Below, piece after piece: positions 26,755 to 35,602 of a DNA stretch of 64,000 bases. The notes below the pieces were generated by a model. That model saw nothing but the letters and a program-made list of their open reading frames with translations. It had not been told where the DNA came from and ran no database searches. Positions within the stretch are counted from its first letter, which is position 1. Every line of letters begins with the position of its first letter. The stretch is taken from IMG/VR virus record IMGVR_UViG_3300023174_007844, positions 1 to 64,000 of that record. One strand, 5' to 3'. This stretch comes from a virus. Position numbers and translations under genes: made by a program.

Positions 26755-27221
26755 TCTTCCTCATCAGTCATTTGTATTCGCACTAAAAATGGCTGATCAG
26801 TCTCATAACTAGCCCATGTAGAAGAATCAACTTGGTAAACATCTGAACTTCCGGTATATGGGCAAACAATATTTGGTTGGTCTTCTTTGCTATTCATTTC
26901 AACATAAACAACTGCCATACGATCACGGTCTTTCTTTGCTGCAGTTTGGTTAGTTGTTGTATCGAAATTTGCATCAATAACTCCTAATGATCTTTCGCCT
27001 TCTTCAGTAAGGTCATCATCATCCATATCGTCTAGAAGATCAATGTCATCTACTGGAACTTCAATTTCAATGGTTTCTCCATCTCTAACAACATACATCT
27101 TCTCAAATTTCATATTATGGGAATCACTATCAACACCCATAAGTTCATCCATAGCAGCTCTTGTTTGTTCTTCAGCTGTCTTTTCATCAACAATTACACC
27201 AGCAACTTTTCGCTCTTCCAT
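26751..27221 (-). CDS. Acidic hypothetical protein
   Basis: 156 aa, very acidic centre (VPVDDIDLLDDMDDDDLTEE) with a C-terminal part (QPNIVCPYTGSSDVYQVDSS) that may be a small beta domain with a single Cys. GGAAAC precedes the ATG. Not recognised. Confidence 0.7.
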   Translation of the reverse strand: MEERKVAGVIVDEKTAEEQTRAAMDELMGVDSDSHNMKFEKMYVVRDGETIEIEVPVDDIDLLDDMDDDDLTEEGERSLGVIDANFDTTTNQTAAKKDRDRMAVVYVEMNSKEDQPNIVCPYTGSSDVYQVDSSTWASYETDQPFLVRIQMTDEED

Positions 27222-27229
27222 CTTGTTTC

Positions 27230-28075
27230 CTATGCTATATTTTTGTCAGTAAAATCATAAAGATTAAAATTTATCTTTATTGGGTAGTTCAATCCGCCAA
27301 TAGGAATAAATGTAAATACTTCAGGCACATTTTTTTCTACCTTAAGACAAAATACATCTGATTCTTGCTTGACAGATACAAATTCAGTCATTGTAATTTT
27401 ACCCTTATGTGAAAATACAAGCAATCCATCACCACCACGAGGAGAGAAAGACATCTTCATAATTCCAGATTTACGAGGGATTACAGTGAGCCTAATATCA
27501 GAACCATATTGACCCAAAACTGTGCCTTCAATTTTCTCTCCTATTAATACAGAAGATGGGATTTTCATATACACATCAAGAGATTTTTCTAGCTTGTAAT
27601 CTAATTGTAAAACATCAAGATAATTTGTCGGATTGTTCTCTACACCTAATCTGCATATAACCCTGTCATTTTGTTGAAATTCACCCTCGATTATGCCAGA
27701 TATAGTTTCTTCTGGTTCTAATTTGCAGTAGACATTCAAAGGAGCAGTTGTTTGTTTAGCTAGGAAGAAATTTTTTATTGAATATGCTCCTGCTCTATCT
27801 GGTAAATAATGAGCATTAAAAGATTTTTTCAATGATTTCACTTTAAGATCAGAATTCATATAAAATTTTTGTGGCTTGTCTGTTCCGTTTTTATAATGAA
27901 CAAAATATCTCACTCTGGTATTTTGTGTAAATTTTTTATCGTGTAGTACTCCTGACTTACAAATTGTTTCTGGGTTGTTCAAGTATAACAAATAAGATGT
28001 TTGTTGAGAATTTAAAATAAATAAAGCCGCAATCAAACATTTGATCACAGCATATAACTTAAGAGAGAACGCCAT
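27230..28075 (-). CDS. Secreted hypothetical protein (Sec signal peptide)
   Basis: 281 aa from the ATG at 28075, supported by TTGGAGGG upstream. Residues 1-25 form a signal peptide: short basic start, then YAVIKCLIAALFILNS. The mature part is beta-rich (TRVRYFVHYKNGTDKPQKFY; SLDVYMKIPSSVLIGEKIEG) and resembles immunoglobulin-like or adhesin folds without a clear family. An exported phage protein is unusual; it might act at the cell envelope. Confidence 0.75.
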   Translation of the reverse strand: MAFSLKLYAVIKCLIAALFILNSQQTSYLLYLNNPETICKSGVLHDKKFTQNTRVRYFVHYKNGTDKPQKFYMNSDLKVKSLKKSFNAHYLPDRAGAYSIKNFFLAKQTTAPLNVYCKLEPEETISGIIEGEFQQNDRVICRLGVENNPTNYLDVLQLDYKLEKSLDVYMKIPSSVLIGEKIEGTVLGQYGSDIRLTVIPRKSGIMKMSFSPRGGDGLLVFSHKGKITMTEFVSVKQESDVFCLKVEKNVPEVFTFIPIGGLNYPIKINFNLYDFTDKNIA

Positions 28076-28185
28076 TGTTAAACCCTCCAAGGAATAACGT
28101 TAAACTAGGTTTAATATTCTAGATATAAAGGGCTGAAAACTCCTAAAAAAGAAAAGTAATCATATCTCTAATTTGGATCTCATTT

Positions 28186-30720
28186 ATGTTCAATTTAAAA
28201 AAACACGTATCAGCTGCAGATTTATCCACAAAAGTATCTCCAGAAGAAATTCCAGGCAGAACGATCGAAGAAAAAGCTGCCTATATTTCTGAATACCTTG
28301 ATAGAGAAATTGGTGAAAAATTAGCAGCTGGAGAAATCGGTATTGATGCTGCTTACAAGTTATTGGCAGAAACAAAAGTAACAGGCGTACCACAACAATT
28401 TGAGTTTCTTGAAAAATACAGAAGTAATATCACTTCTTTAATTCAATCAGCTTGTACTATCAAAGAGCAATTAGAACAAACAGGATTAGATCCGAATCAA
28501 GTTTCTGAGATTATTATCAAGAAATTATTAGAGCGTGTCAATCAAGTATTTATTCCTGAATTGATTGAATTAAGTAGAACATCAAAAAGAAACTCTCCTG
28601 AAGCCACTGAAATTTTAGGAAGATTGCCAGACTATCAAGATCCTGATCAAATTGCTTCTATCAAAACATGGATATCTAAAGAAATTGAGAAAGAAGTAAA
28701 TGAGATTATTGACGAATACAAAGAAATTAGAAGTCGTGCATTACAGATTCCTAATTTTGATGATAACGATTTGTCAACTATGCTTACTAATCCTCCAGCT
28801 GAAGCATTAAAAGTATTATTCCCTGATAGAAGGAAAACATCAAAAGAACCATTGCCTTCTAAATTTACAGACCCAACAGTTGTCAGAGATGTTGAAGGTA
28901 TTAATGAAGAAATTCAAAAATTAGCTCGTAAAACTAATGTCAAAGGCGATACTGGCTGGACTAAAGTTCTTGCATTATCTGGGAAAATGGGTGAAGAAGA
29001 AATAGCAAGATGGAGCAAATTAATTGATCACCCTATCAAGTTTAATTTGTATGAAATTGTCAAGAATGCAGGTTTATTGTCCGAATTAAGATCTGAAAGT
29101 CCTAAAGTTTTAAGGCAAACTGGTTTTAAAAATCCTGAATTAAGACAACAATTTTATCAAATTTTCTTTCCTCAATTTGATCCTAGCACTGGATTACCTT
29201 TCTTATCAGAATCTGAAATGAGATATATTGATGAGAATTTTCCTGGTCAAAGACCTCAAGATATACCTTTCAATATAGATAGGAGAATGGATGCTATCAA
29301 ACGTTCTCAAATAAAGTTGAAAGATAATTATGCAAAAAATAGACTTTATGAATTTATTCAAGAAGGTTACGATGGTCCAGGGATAGTTAAATTAATTCAA
29401 TCTGATATGCTATCTGTAGATCCAGCAGGTTTGGCAATACAATTTTATTATAGAAGTATATGCAAATACAATATAAGCCAATTTAGGAGCGATTTGAGGG
29501 ATATTGGCTTGACTGAAGTCAGTGAAGCTTTAACATCTCAAAACCATATTCCTGATCCTAATTATAATTTTTTGGGGCTTACTACAAGGTCTACAGAAGA
29601 AGCAAGAATTATAGAAATTTTGAGAAAAGAATTTGGTATTGATGCTATTCCATATCAAGTTTTAGTACCAATTCCCACTGACTGTCCAACGAATGTAAAT
29701 AATTTTGATATTGACTTTATGATTTATGTAGATGTTTTAGAATACATCGATCCAGTCACTTTTCAACCAGTAATCAAGTCAAAAGTTATGTTTGTTGGAG
29801 AATATTTTGGCTACGACAGTGATGACCCCAAAACAATTGTAGATAGAGGAAGACCTTGGGTAGATCCTGATGGCAATGTTTTCACTCCTCCACCACAAAT
29901 TAGTAAAAAAACTGGTGAAGTAATGAAAGAGTATGAGCCTCTTCTTCCTGGTGTTAAAACAAGAGAAGGAAATATATATAAGCTTAAGACATTATGGAAA
30001 AAGAGAACTTATTCTACTCTTGCTCATATTGTTGGCACTGATGCTTTGAGCTTTGAAGAACAAGATTTAAAAGTCCCATTCAATACAATAGCTCAAAAAT
30101 TAGATGAGAAAAATATTATTTATTCTTATTCAGGTTGCAGCAATACAAACAATTTCTGCAAAGCTAAGAAGATGATTGACAATAGTGTTGACTTTGAATT
30201 ACAAGCAAATATTGACAATCCAGATTATCGCAGAATGATGGTAAATGATGACAAGAGAAAATGCATTCGTGCAATTGACTCTGCAATATTACATTACAAA
30301 TTACAAAATGCAGTAAAGCAAGCTAAAAAAGAATTCATTGGTAGAGCTGGATTTGATAGAAAGACTATCAAGGAACATCATGATTATGTTGAAAGCATCA
30401 AGCACAACATAGACAATGCATCTAGAATTATAATAAGTCCTAATTCTACAGCAGAACAAAGGATGTCTGCTCAAAAAATGATAGAAGCAAATCAATCGGA
30501 TATGACAACTTTAGAAAATTCACCATTAAGACCGTTCAAGTCAAGAGTTGATGAAATATTATCTGAAAGACAACATGTTGAAAGATTACAACAATTTGAG
30601 CAACTTAAGAATGCTATAGAAAATGGAACAATATCAACTGACTTAAACGAATTACGAAAATCATTAATGGAAATTGATGAGGGTATTTTTGGATTCGTTA
30701 CAGATCCAGAAAAATTATAA
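28186..30720 (+). CDS. Large hypothetical protein, possible PD-(D/E)XK-like core
   Basis: 844 aa, not firmly recognised. The N-terminal ~150 aa are helical and charged. The region about 480-620 has the outline of a restriction-endonuclease-like fold: IIEILRKEFGIDAIPYQVL, then FDIDFMIYVDVLEY, then VMFVGEYFGYDSDDP, and YKLKTLWKKRTYSTLAHIVG. A strict ExK is not visible. The C-terminal 150 aa are basic and helical. It heads a plus-strand unit followed by tail-like genes, so it could be a virion protein with a nuclease or degenerate nuclease domain. Confidence 0.6.
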   Translation: MFNLKKHVSAADLSTKVSPEEIPGRTIEEKAAYISEYLDREIGEKLAAGEIGIDAAYKLLAETKVTGVPQQFEFLEKYRSNITSLIQSACTIKEQLEQTGLDPNQVSEIIIKKLLERVNQVFIPELIELSRTSKRNSPEATEILGRLPDYQDPDQIASIKTWISKEIEKEVNEIIDEYKEIRSRALQIPNFDDNDLSTMLTNPPAEALKVLFPDRRKTSKEPLPSKFTDPTVVRDVEGINEEIQKLARKTNVKGDTGWTKVLALSGKMGEEEIARWSKLIDHPIKFNLYEIVKNAGLLSELRSESPKVLRQTGFKNPELRQQFYQIFFPQFDPSTGLPFLSESEMRYIDENFPGQRPQDIPFNIDRRMDAIKRSQIKLKDNYAKNRLYEFIQEGYDGPGIVKLIQSDMLSVDPAGLAIQFYYRSICKYNISQFRSDLRDIGLTEVSEALTSQNHIPDPNYNFLGLTTRSTEEARIIEILRKEFGIDAIPYQVLVPIPTDCPTNVNNFDIDFMIYVDVLEYIDPVTFQPVIKSKVMFVGEYFGYDSDDPKTIVDRGRPWVDPDGNVFTPPPQISKKTGEVMKEYEPLLPGVKTREGNIYKLKTLWKKRTYSTLAHIVGTDALSFEEQDLKVPFNTIAQKLDEKNIIYSYSGCSNTNNFCKAKKMIDNSVDFELQANIDNPDYRRMMVNDDKRKCIRAIDSAILHYKLQNAVKQAKKEFIGRAGFDRKTIKEHHDYVESIKHNIDNASRIIISPNSTAEQRMSAQKMIEANQSDMTTLENSPLRPFKSRVDEILSERQHVERLQQFEQLKNAIENGTISTDLNELRKSLMEIDEGIFGFVTDPEKL

Positions 30721-30721
30721 T

Positions 30722-31588
30722 ATGGCAATTTATACATCCAACCACTTAGGTAAATGGCACTGGCTCAGATACAATTCAAATATTCTTTTAATTGAAGAAT
30801 TTACATCTGAAATTGCTAGAGCAGTGTCACATAAAAACTTAATACAAGGTTCGGCTGGTGTTCATGTTCTTTCAGTTAATGGAATCACTGAGACATGTAC
30901 TTTGTCATCAGATGTTTTGTTACAATTGCCTCAAGGTCAGAATTTTGTAAATGGAAAAACACCTAAAATTGTTATTCCGCCTTATAATCCAGCGTACAAA
31001 GATATATTTGATTTAATCATTACAGATTTTGCAATTGTAAAAGCAAATCTCGACAGACAATCTTATATGTCTCAAAGAAATTTACTTACTTCAGCTTCAA
31101 TTTCAATAGGGAGCAATATTCGCTGTACCTTAAATTACAATTGTCTTTTTGATAAAATGTTTGATGAAATCAAATTTGTTGATGCATATTCAAAAGCTAA
31201 TGATTTTTTGGCTAGAACAGCAAAAAATTATGATTGTAGATTTTTTGCTACTGCTGGGTTTGACGAAACTTACAAAGTTTTATCTGGCAATATTAATATA
31301 AATGTATCATATCAAAAAGTTTATTTACTTAATTTAGAATCAGAGTATCCCTTATATTCACCTCAAGGGTATGAAGTTACAGGTTCTATAGTAATTCCAG
31401 CAAAAAATTGGTATACATTGAGGGATATGTATAAGTCTCAAGTTGTAAAATTAACTAACATATCCATAGTAATTGGCAATAGATACTTAAGATTAGGTCA
31501 AGTTATTGTTGAGGATAGTGTCAAATTGTCTATGGGAGACAACATGATGACAGCAGAAATTACATTCAAGGGATTTGCAAGACTATAA
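30722..31588 (+). CDS. Tail/baseplate-like structural protein, copy 1
   Basis: 288 aa from the ATG at 30722, directly after the previous stop; a longer start inside the previous gene is unlikely. Beta-rich. It shares with the next protein the blocks N/S-x-IQG...V..VN...T.....LL, DIFDLI, an I-S/N-I strand and a final 'L.LGQ.I....KL....M.TAEITFKGFAR' strand set. Such paired beta-barrel proteins are common as tail tube or baseplate parts. Virion role inferred. Confidence 0.6.
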   Translation: MAIYTSNHLGKWHWLRYNSNILLIEEFTSEIARAVSHKNLIQGSAGVHVLSVNGITETCTLSSDVLLQLPQGQNFVNGKTPKIVIPPYNPAYKDIFDLIITDFAIVKANLDRQSYMSQRNLLTSASISIGSNIRCTLNYNCLFDKMFDEIKFVDAYSKANDFLARTAKNYDCRFFATAGFDETYKVLSGNININVSYQKVYLLNLESEYPLYSPQGYEVTGSIVIPAKNWYTLRDMYKSQVVKLTNISIVIGNRYLRLGQVIVEDSVKLSMGDNMMTAEITFKGFARL

Positions 31589-32526
31589 TGCCTATACTAT
31601 CGCCAGAGTTGATTTCAACTTATTATGCTGTGTCATTACTCAATAAGACTTACATTCTTGATTCTTGGAATGAAAATGTTCAACAAGATGTGAGCGATAA
31701 ATCTTTTATTCAAGGTGATATTGCTAATAGAATTATAGAAGTTAATAACCCTCTTCATCAAGCCACTATATCTGGTCCTATTTTATTATTAAAAGATTTA
31801 GATACAGAGCTTCAGGGAGATACAACATCATTCGTTAATGTAAATAGTTTTAATTACAACAAACCTCCAACAGGTATATATGATATTTTCGATTTATTGA
31901 TTGAAAATCTAAATGCAGTTTCTAAACCAATAAATGAAGTCACTGATTTGCCTTTCTTTATTGACAATGGATCAATGAACATAAACTTTTCAGATGTAAA
32001 TACCACATTGACTCTGACCAGTATATATCCACAAGGTTTTGAAAGAAATAGTAATTTTCAATTTACAAAATCTTCCGCAATTAAGACATTTGAAGAAAAG
32101 AGAATTTTAGGCAGAACAGTAAAATTTTGGGATTTGAGATTTAGAATTTTTGGAGATTTTTATTCTCTTACACAAGCTAATATAAATGTTAGAGTTGTAA
32201 GTGATAGAAAAACTCATGTAGGCAATAATTACTGGAATGGAAATGTTCATCCAGACTACATTATTAATGGCTACTCTATCACTGGTGATGCTACAATTTC
32301 TATTTTGCCTGAACAATTTGAAAACTTTAGATTATATCAAGCTCCTGGAAGTTTTAATGTATTTCAAAACTCTATTGGTTTCGGATTAATTGATAGATAC
32401 AGAGGCCATAGATTTATAGATTTTGGAAACTACTTAATTTTGCCCAGAATTGAATTGGACATGAGAACAGGGCAACTTATAACTGCAAGAATTAGTTTCA
32501 ATACATTTGTAAGAAGATCTGTCTAG
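31588..32526 (+). CDS. Tail/baseplate-like structural protein, copy 2
   Basis: 312 aa, TAATG overlap with copy 1. Aligned blocks: KSFIQGDIANRIIEVNNP (copy 1: KNLIQGSAGVHVLSVNGI), YDIFDLLIENLNAV (copy 1: KDIFDLIITDFAIV), NGYSITGDATISILPEQF (copy 1: QGYEVTGSIVIPAKNW), and a terminal TARISFNTFVRR (copy 1: TAEITFKGFARL). This supports an old tandem duplication. Confidence 0.6.
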   Translation: MPILSPELISTYYAVSLLNKTYILDSWNENVQQDVSDKSFIQGDIANRIIEVNNPLHQATISGPILLLKDLDTELQGDTTSFVNVNSFNYNKPPTGIYDIFDLLIENLNAVSKPINEVTDLPFFIDNGSMNINFSDVNTTLTLTSIYPQGFERNSNFQFTKSSAIKTFEEKRILGRTVKFWDLRFRIFGDFYSLTQANINVRVVSDRKTHVGNNYWNGNVHPDYIINGYSITGDATISILPEQFENFRLYQAPGSFNVFQNSIGFGLIDRYRGHRFIDFGNYLILPRIELDMRTGQLITARISFNTFVRRSV

Positions 32527-32545
32527 CAACCTGTACAAATTTGGT

Positions 32546-33088
32546 ATGCAAGATTTTTTAAAATTTCATCTTTTCTGTGAAGATGAAAAAAAATATGAAG
32601 AATTACCAGATAATACCCTAATTCTATCATTTACCATTCCTGGCAGACCATCAACCAAGAAAACTTCACAAAGGGTGGTTAGAAGAGGCAAATACACTAA
32701 GATTTTGCCATCTGCTCTTTACGAACGATATGAATTACATTGCAAAGAATATTGTGAATATTTCTGGCAAAGATTTAAACTAAACCCCATTGATTTTGGC
32801 ATTGGAATAAAACTCAATGTTTATTTAGATTCTTGGATTGTTGGTGATGAATGCGGATATCAACAAGCTCACGGTGACATTATTCAAAAGCATGGAATTA
32901 TTGCTGATGATATGTGGATTCATTGGATGGACAAAGATTCACATATGATTAATTATGATAAGGAAAATCCTAGAGTGGAAGTGGAAATTTACAGATATAG
33001 ACATCCAAAAGAACAATTTAGAAATGAAAAATTAGAAAAGGAAGCAATAAAAGAAGCAAAGAAGAAGAATAAAACAACCAAGGAATAG
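32546..33088 (+). CDS. RusA-like Holliday-junction resolvase, divergent
   Basis: 180 aa. It starts like RusA (LILSFTIPGRPSTKKTSQRV) and has HGDIIQKHGIIADDMWIHWM where RusA has DPDN...K...D.L...G...DD. The second acidic pair (ADD) is kept but the first is replaced by HGD. Basic C-terminal tail. A second, canonical RusA is encoded at 60938-61309. Confidence 0.55.
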   Translation: MQDFLKFHLFCEDEKKYEELPDNTLILSFTIPGRPSTKKTSQRVVRRGKYTKILPSALYERYELHCKEYCEYFWQRFKLNPIDFGIGIKLNVYLDSWIVGDECGYQQAHGDIIQKHGIIADDMWIHWMDKDSHMINYDKENPRVEVEIYRYRHPKEQFRNEKLEKEAIKEAKKKNKTTKE

Positions 33089-33091
33089 TGT

Positions 33092-33373
33092 ATGAGCAAT
33101 ATTATAATTGTGGATTTCAGGGACAATGAAGACTTTGAAAATCATCCTTATATATCATATTTGAAACAAACTTTAAATATGATTTCTTATCTTGAAGAAG
33201 CTGCTGAATTGTGGAAGTTGAATGATTTCTTTGTGGAATGTGTTTCAGATTACTTACAAATAAAAAGAGAAAGAGTATTTATTACTAGATTATGGGATAT
33301 TCCAATTGATTTATCTTCTAATAGGGTGGGAATTATTACCAGTCAATCTTTCTTTCCAATAATTAAGACATAA
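33092..33373 (+). CDS. Small hypothetical protein
   Basis: 93 aa, 3 nt downstream of the RusA-like gene and ending at a terminator. The sequence begins with a strand (NIIIVDFRDNEDF) followed by helices. Not recognised. Confidence 0.7.
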   Translation: MSNIIIVDFRDNEDFENHPYISYLKQTLNMISYLEEAAELWKLNDFFVECVSDYLQIKRERVFITRLWDIPIDLSSNRVGIITSQSFFPIIKT

Positions 33374-33401
33374 AAAAAGCAGGCTATACAGCCTGCTTTT
33401 T
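33374..33401. terminator. Bidirectional terminator
   Basis: GCAGGC/GCCTGC extended by A5/T5 pairing, loop TATACA. Separates convergent genes ending at 33373 and 33417. Confidence 0.88.
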
Positions 33402-33416
33402 AGTTGGTTGAGATGA

Positions 33417-33746
33417 TTAGGAATTAGCTACGATGTAATGTGGCTCTGTGTCTGTGATTGTAAACTCACCAGAAACACCAAGAGGCTCAACAATTTCCTT
33501 CATACGCTCTTGAAGCGCAGAAGTGTTCTCATTAAGAGCTTCATTGATAGCATTCAATTGCTGTTGTGCTTGCTGAAGCTGAGCTGCATACTGTTGTGCG
33601 ACATTGACAAACTCAAGAACATCTGACTTTTGTGCCTTAAGTTCGAGCAATGACTGGCGCATAGATACTAACTCAAGATACTCATCGTGGGAGATAGCTG
33701 GCTGCTCCTCACTAACAACTGCTGAAACGTCTGTAGACTCGTCCAT
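33417..33746 (-). CDS. Coiled-coil hypothetical protein
   Basis: 109 aa. The middle is a Gln/Ala-rich coiled coil (AQQYAAQLQQAQQQLNAINE); the ends are acidic and Ser/Thr-rich. Its codon usage is visibly more GC-rich than neighbouring orphans. SD AAGGAT. Driven by a sigma70-like promoter (33782-33809, minus). Function unknown. Confidence 0.75.
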   Translation of the reverse strand: MDESTDVSAVVSEEQPAISHDEYLELVSMRQSLLELKAQKSDVLEFVNVAQQYAAQLQQAQQQLNAINEALNENTSALQERMKEIVEPLGVSGEFTITDTEPHYIVANS

Positions 33747-33781
33747 TTGATATATATCCTTTTGATCCCTTGATCTGTATT

Positions 33782-33809
33782 ATGATACCCAATAAATTGT
33801 ATTTGTCAA
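33782..33809 (-). promoter_or_regulatory. Sigma70-like promoter for the coiled-coil gene
   Basis: On the minus strand, -35 TTGACA (33804-33809), 16-nt spacer, -10 TATCAT (33782-33787) preceded by GG. Lies 36 nt before the start codon. Confidence 0.65.
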
Positions 33810-33812
33810 CCC

Positions 33813-33841
33813 TTGATATCTGAAAGTTAACAAGGTATCAT
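33813..33841 (+). promoter_or_regulatory. Sigma70-like promoter for the Cas4/RecB-like nuclease
   Basis: -35 TTGATA (33813-33818), 17-nt spacer, -10 TATCAT (33836-33841) preceded by GG. Forms a divergent pair with the minus-strand promoter. A second -10 candidate (TACAAT) lies closer to the ATG. Confidence 0.6.
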
Positions 33842-33871
33842 CCAGATATCTTTATACAATAAAGGCAAGAA

Positions 33872-34561
33872 ATGAAAACAATTTTTTTAAGCCCATCAGA
33901 TCTAGCATTTTTACTAGATGATAGTCCTTGGGGATTTTATCAGAAGTATAATCTAGGCATCAAGCGGCCTCCAGTAATTATTCCACGTATCTTTACAGTA
34001 ATAGATGTTCTTACTAAAGTTTGCTGTGAAGACAAGAATATGAAGGAATTAAATTCATCTTTTCCTGATGCAATTCTCACTGGAGCAGATCAATGGGTGA
34101 AAAGTAAGCCTATCGTAAATCCAGATTTTCCTGATGTCGAAATAATCCTTCGTGGAAAAATTGATGGTGTATTAAAATTTGCTGATGGATCTCATTCTGT
34201 CATCGATTTTAAAACTTGTGAAATTCAAGAAAAAACTTTGCAGAAATATGTCCGTCAATTATCTTGCTACAGTTATGCTATGGCAAATCCAAATTCTGCA
34301 TCAGACTATTCTGTCAAAATTAATGACAAAATTGGTTTATTTGTATATGAACCAAATAAGTTTTCCATTGCTGAAGATGGATCTGCCAATTTGGGTGGAA
34401 AGCTTAAATACATTGAATACGATCTTGATTTAGATGCGTTTGCAGAATTTATCAAGAAAGAAGTGATTCCTCTAATTGCTGGCAAAGAACCACCGCCAAC
34501 AGATGATGATCCTTGTTGGGTGTATATAAAACAATTTGGATTTGAATACGAGGAAGATTAA
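33872..34561 (+). CDS. Cas4/RecB-like PD-(D/E)XK nuclease
   Basis: 229 aa. Starts FLSPSDLAFLLDDSPWGFY, as in Cas4/RecB-type exonucleases. The core GKIDGVLKFADGSHSVIDFKT gives the D...DxK active site, and YVRQLSCYSYAM is the motif-IV Gln/Tyr helix. A lone Cys near the end (DDPCWVYIKQFG) might be a remnant of an Fe-S cluster, but no four-Cys set is seen. A recombination or DNA-end processing role is probable; no CRISPR is near. Confidence 0.75.
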   Translation: MKTIFLSPSDLAFLLDDSPWGFYQKYNLGIKRPPVIIPRIFTVIDVLTKVCCEDKNMKELNSSFPDAILTGADQWVKSKPIVNPDFPDVEIILRGKIDGVLKFADGSHSVIDFKTCEIQEKTLQKYVRQLSCYSYAMANPNSASDYSVKINDKIGLFVYEPNKFSIAEDGSANLGGKLKYIEYDLDLDAFAEFIKKEVIPLIAGKEPPPTDDDPCWVYIKQFGFEYEED

Positions 34562-34568
34562 AAACTGT

Positions 34569-34612
34569 ATCAGAATACTAAACAATAATAAGTTTAGTAT
34601 TCTGATTTTTTT
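34569..34612 (+). terminator. Strong intrinsic terminator
   Basis: Perfect 15-bp stem (ATCAGAATACTAAAC/GTTTAGTATTCTGAT), 8-nt loop, T6. It ends only 5 nt before the next ATG. Confidence 0.92.
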
Positions 34613-34616
34613 AACT

Positions 34617-35567
34617 ATGAGAAAAAACATATCTACCTATAATCACAAGAAATTTGCTCAGTCTTCTAGTAATACAAAAGCAACGTTAGCTAGATTAACT
34701 AATCCAGACTACATCAAGTCATTGTTGTTGCAACCAAATCTTGGTGACACATTTGCATATTTGTCATTTAGATATGTATTTAGTGACAATGAATTAAATA
34801 TCAAAGATAAAACAGAATTTGATAAAAAAATTTACACCAAAGATAATGTTGATAAATACATAAGATTTCTTGATGTTTTAAATAAAAAAATAAGATTCAC
34901 CGGAAGAGACAAAACAAGATTTGACAAAGGTATAGCTGCAGCTAAAGAACTTATAAACACAAAACTTAAGCAAGTAACTAATACAACTCCATCACAACCA
35001 CAACAACAAGGCGGATCTACAGTTGTTCCTGCAGGTTATGCAGCTCAACAAGTGCAAATAACACCTGAACAAGCCAATAAGCATTTAGGTGTCGTAATTC
35101 CTACATTAATAACACTTTCAAAAGATAAAGAAAAAATAAGAGCATTTATATCAAGATATTCAATTGAAATTGACGATATTTTGTATGCAATGAATATTTT
35201 GAGAACAGATGCTAAGTATTATGGACAATATAATTCATATAACAAAGATTTATCTGAATTGTCTAAAATTTATTATGATTCTATGTTCCCTGCAGGATGG
35301 TCAGTTGCTGGAAATTCTGTTTTTGTTCATGATGATAGAACCGTGGCCAATGAAATTTTGAAATTAATTCCAGAAGCAAAAACTAAGGGTGATGCTTTTA
35401 CTAAAGCAAATGAAAAAATTAAAATTTTCCAAAATGAATTTCTCGATAAAAACCCCGGAAACACTGATATAGCGGAAATTGCCAATAAAATAAATAAAGA
35501 AATAGACAAATTTAATGGCGACAAAGTAAATGCAGAAAAGATGGGGCGACTTACAAGACTAAAATAA
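34617..35567 (+). CDS. Candidate virion protein with short leader ending FAQ
   Basis: 316 aa from the ATG at 34617; a longer frame would read through the terminator. The leader is short (MRKNISTYNHKKFAQSSSN), the body helical, with a Pro/Gln-rich linker (TTPSQPQQQGGS) near residue 125. No SD. The KKFAQ end resembles the KIAQ/KLAQ ends of other leaders here. Function unknown. Confidence 0.7.
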   Translation: MRKNISTYNHKKFAQSSSNTKATLARLTNPDYIKSLLLQPNLGDTFAYLSFRYVFSDNELNIKDKTEFDKKIYTKDNVDKYIRFLDVLNKKIRFTGRDKTRFDKGIAAAKELINTKLKQVTNTTPSQPQQQGGSTVVPAGYAAQQVQITPEQANKHLGVVIPTLITLSKDKEKIRAFISRYSIEIDDILYAMNILRTDAKYYGQYNSYNKDLSELSKIYYDSMFPAGWSVAGNSVFVHDDRTVANEILKLIPEAKTKGDAFTKANEKIKIFQNEFLDKNPGNTDIAEIANKINKEIDKFNGDKVNAEKMGRLTRLK

Positions 35568-35602
35568 AGGGCAATTTTTAATAATTGTTAAAATAGAAAA
35601 TT

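Noticed and set aside
33872-34561. CRISPR-associated Cas4
   Set aside because: The nuclease core fits Cas4/RecB, but there is no repeat array, Cas1 or full iron-sulfur cysteine set; a phage recombination nuclease is more likely.
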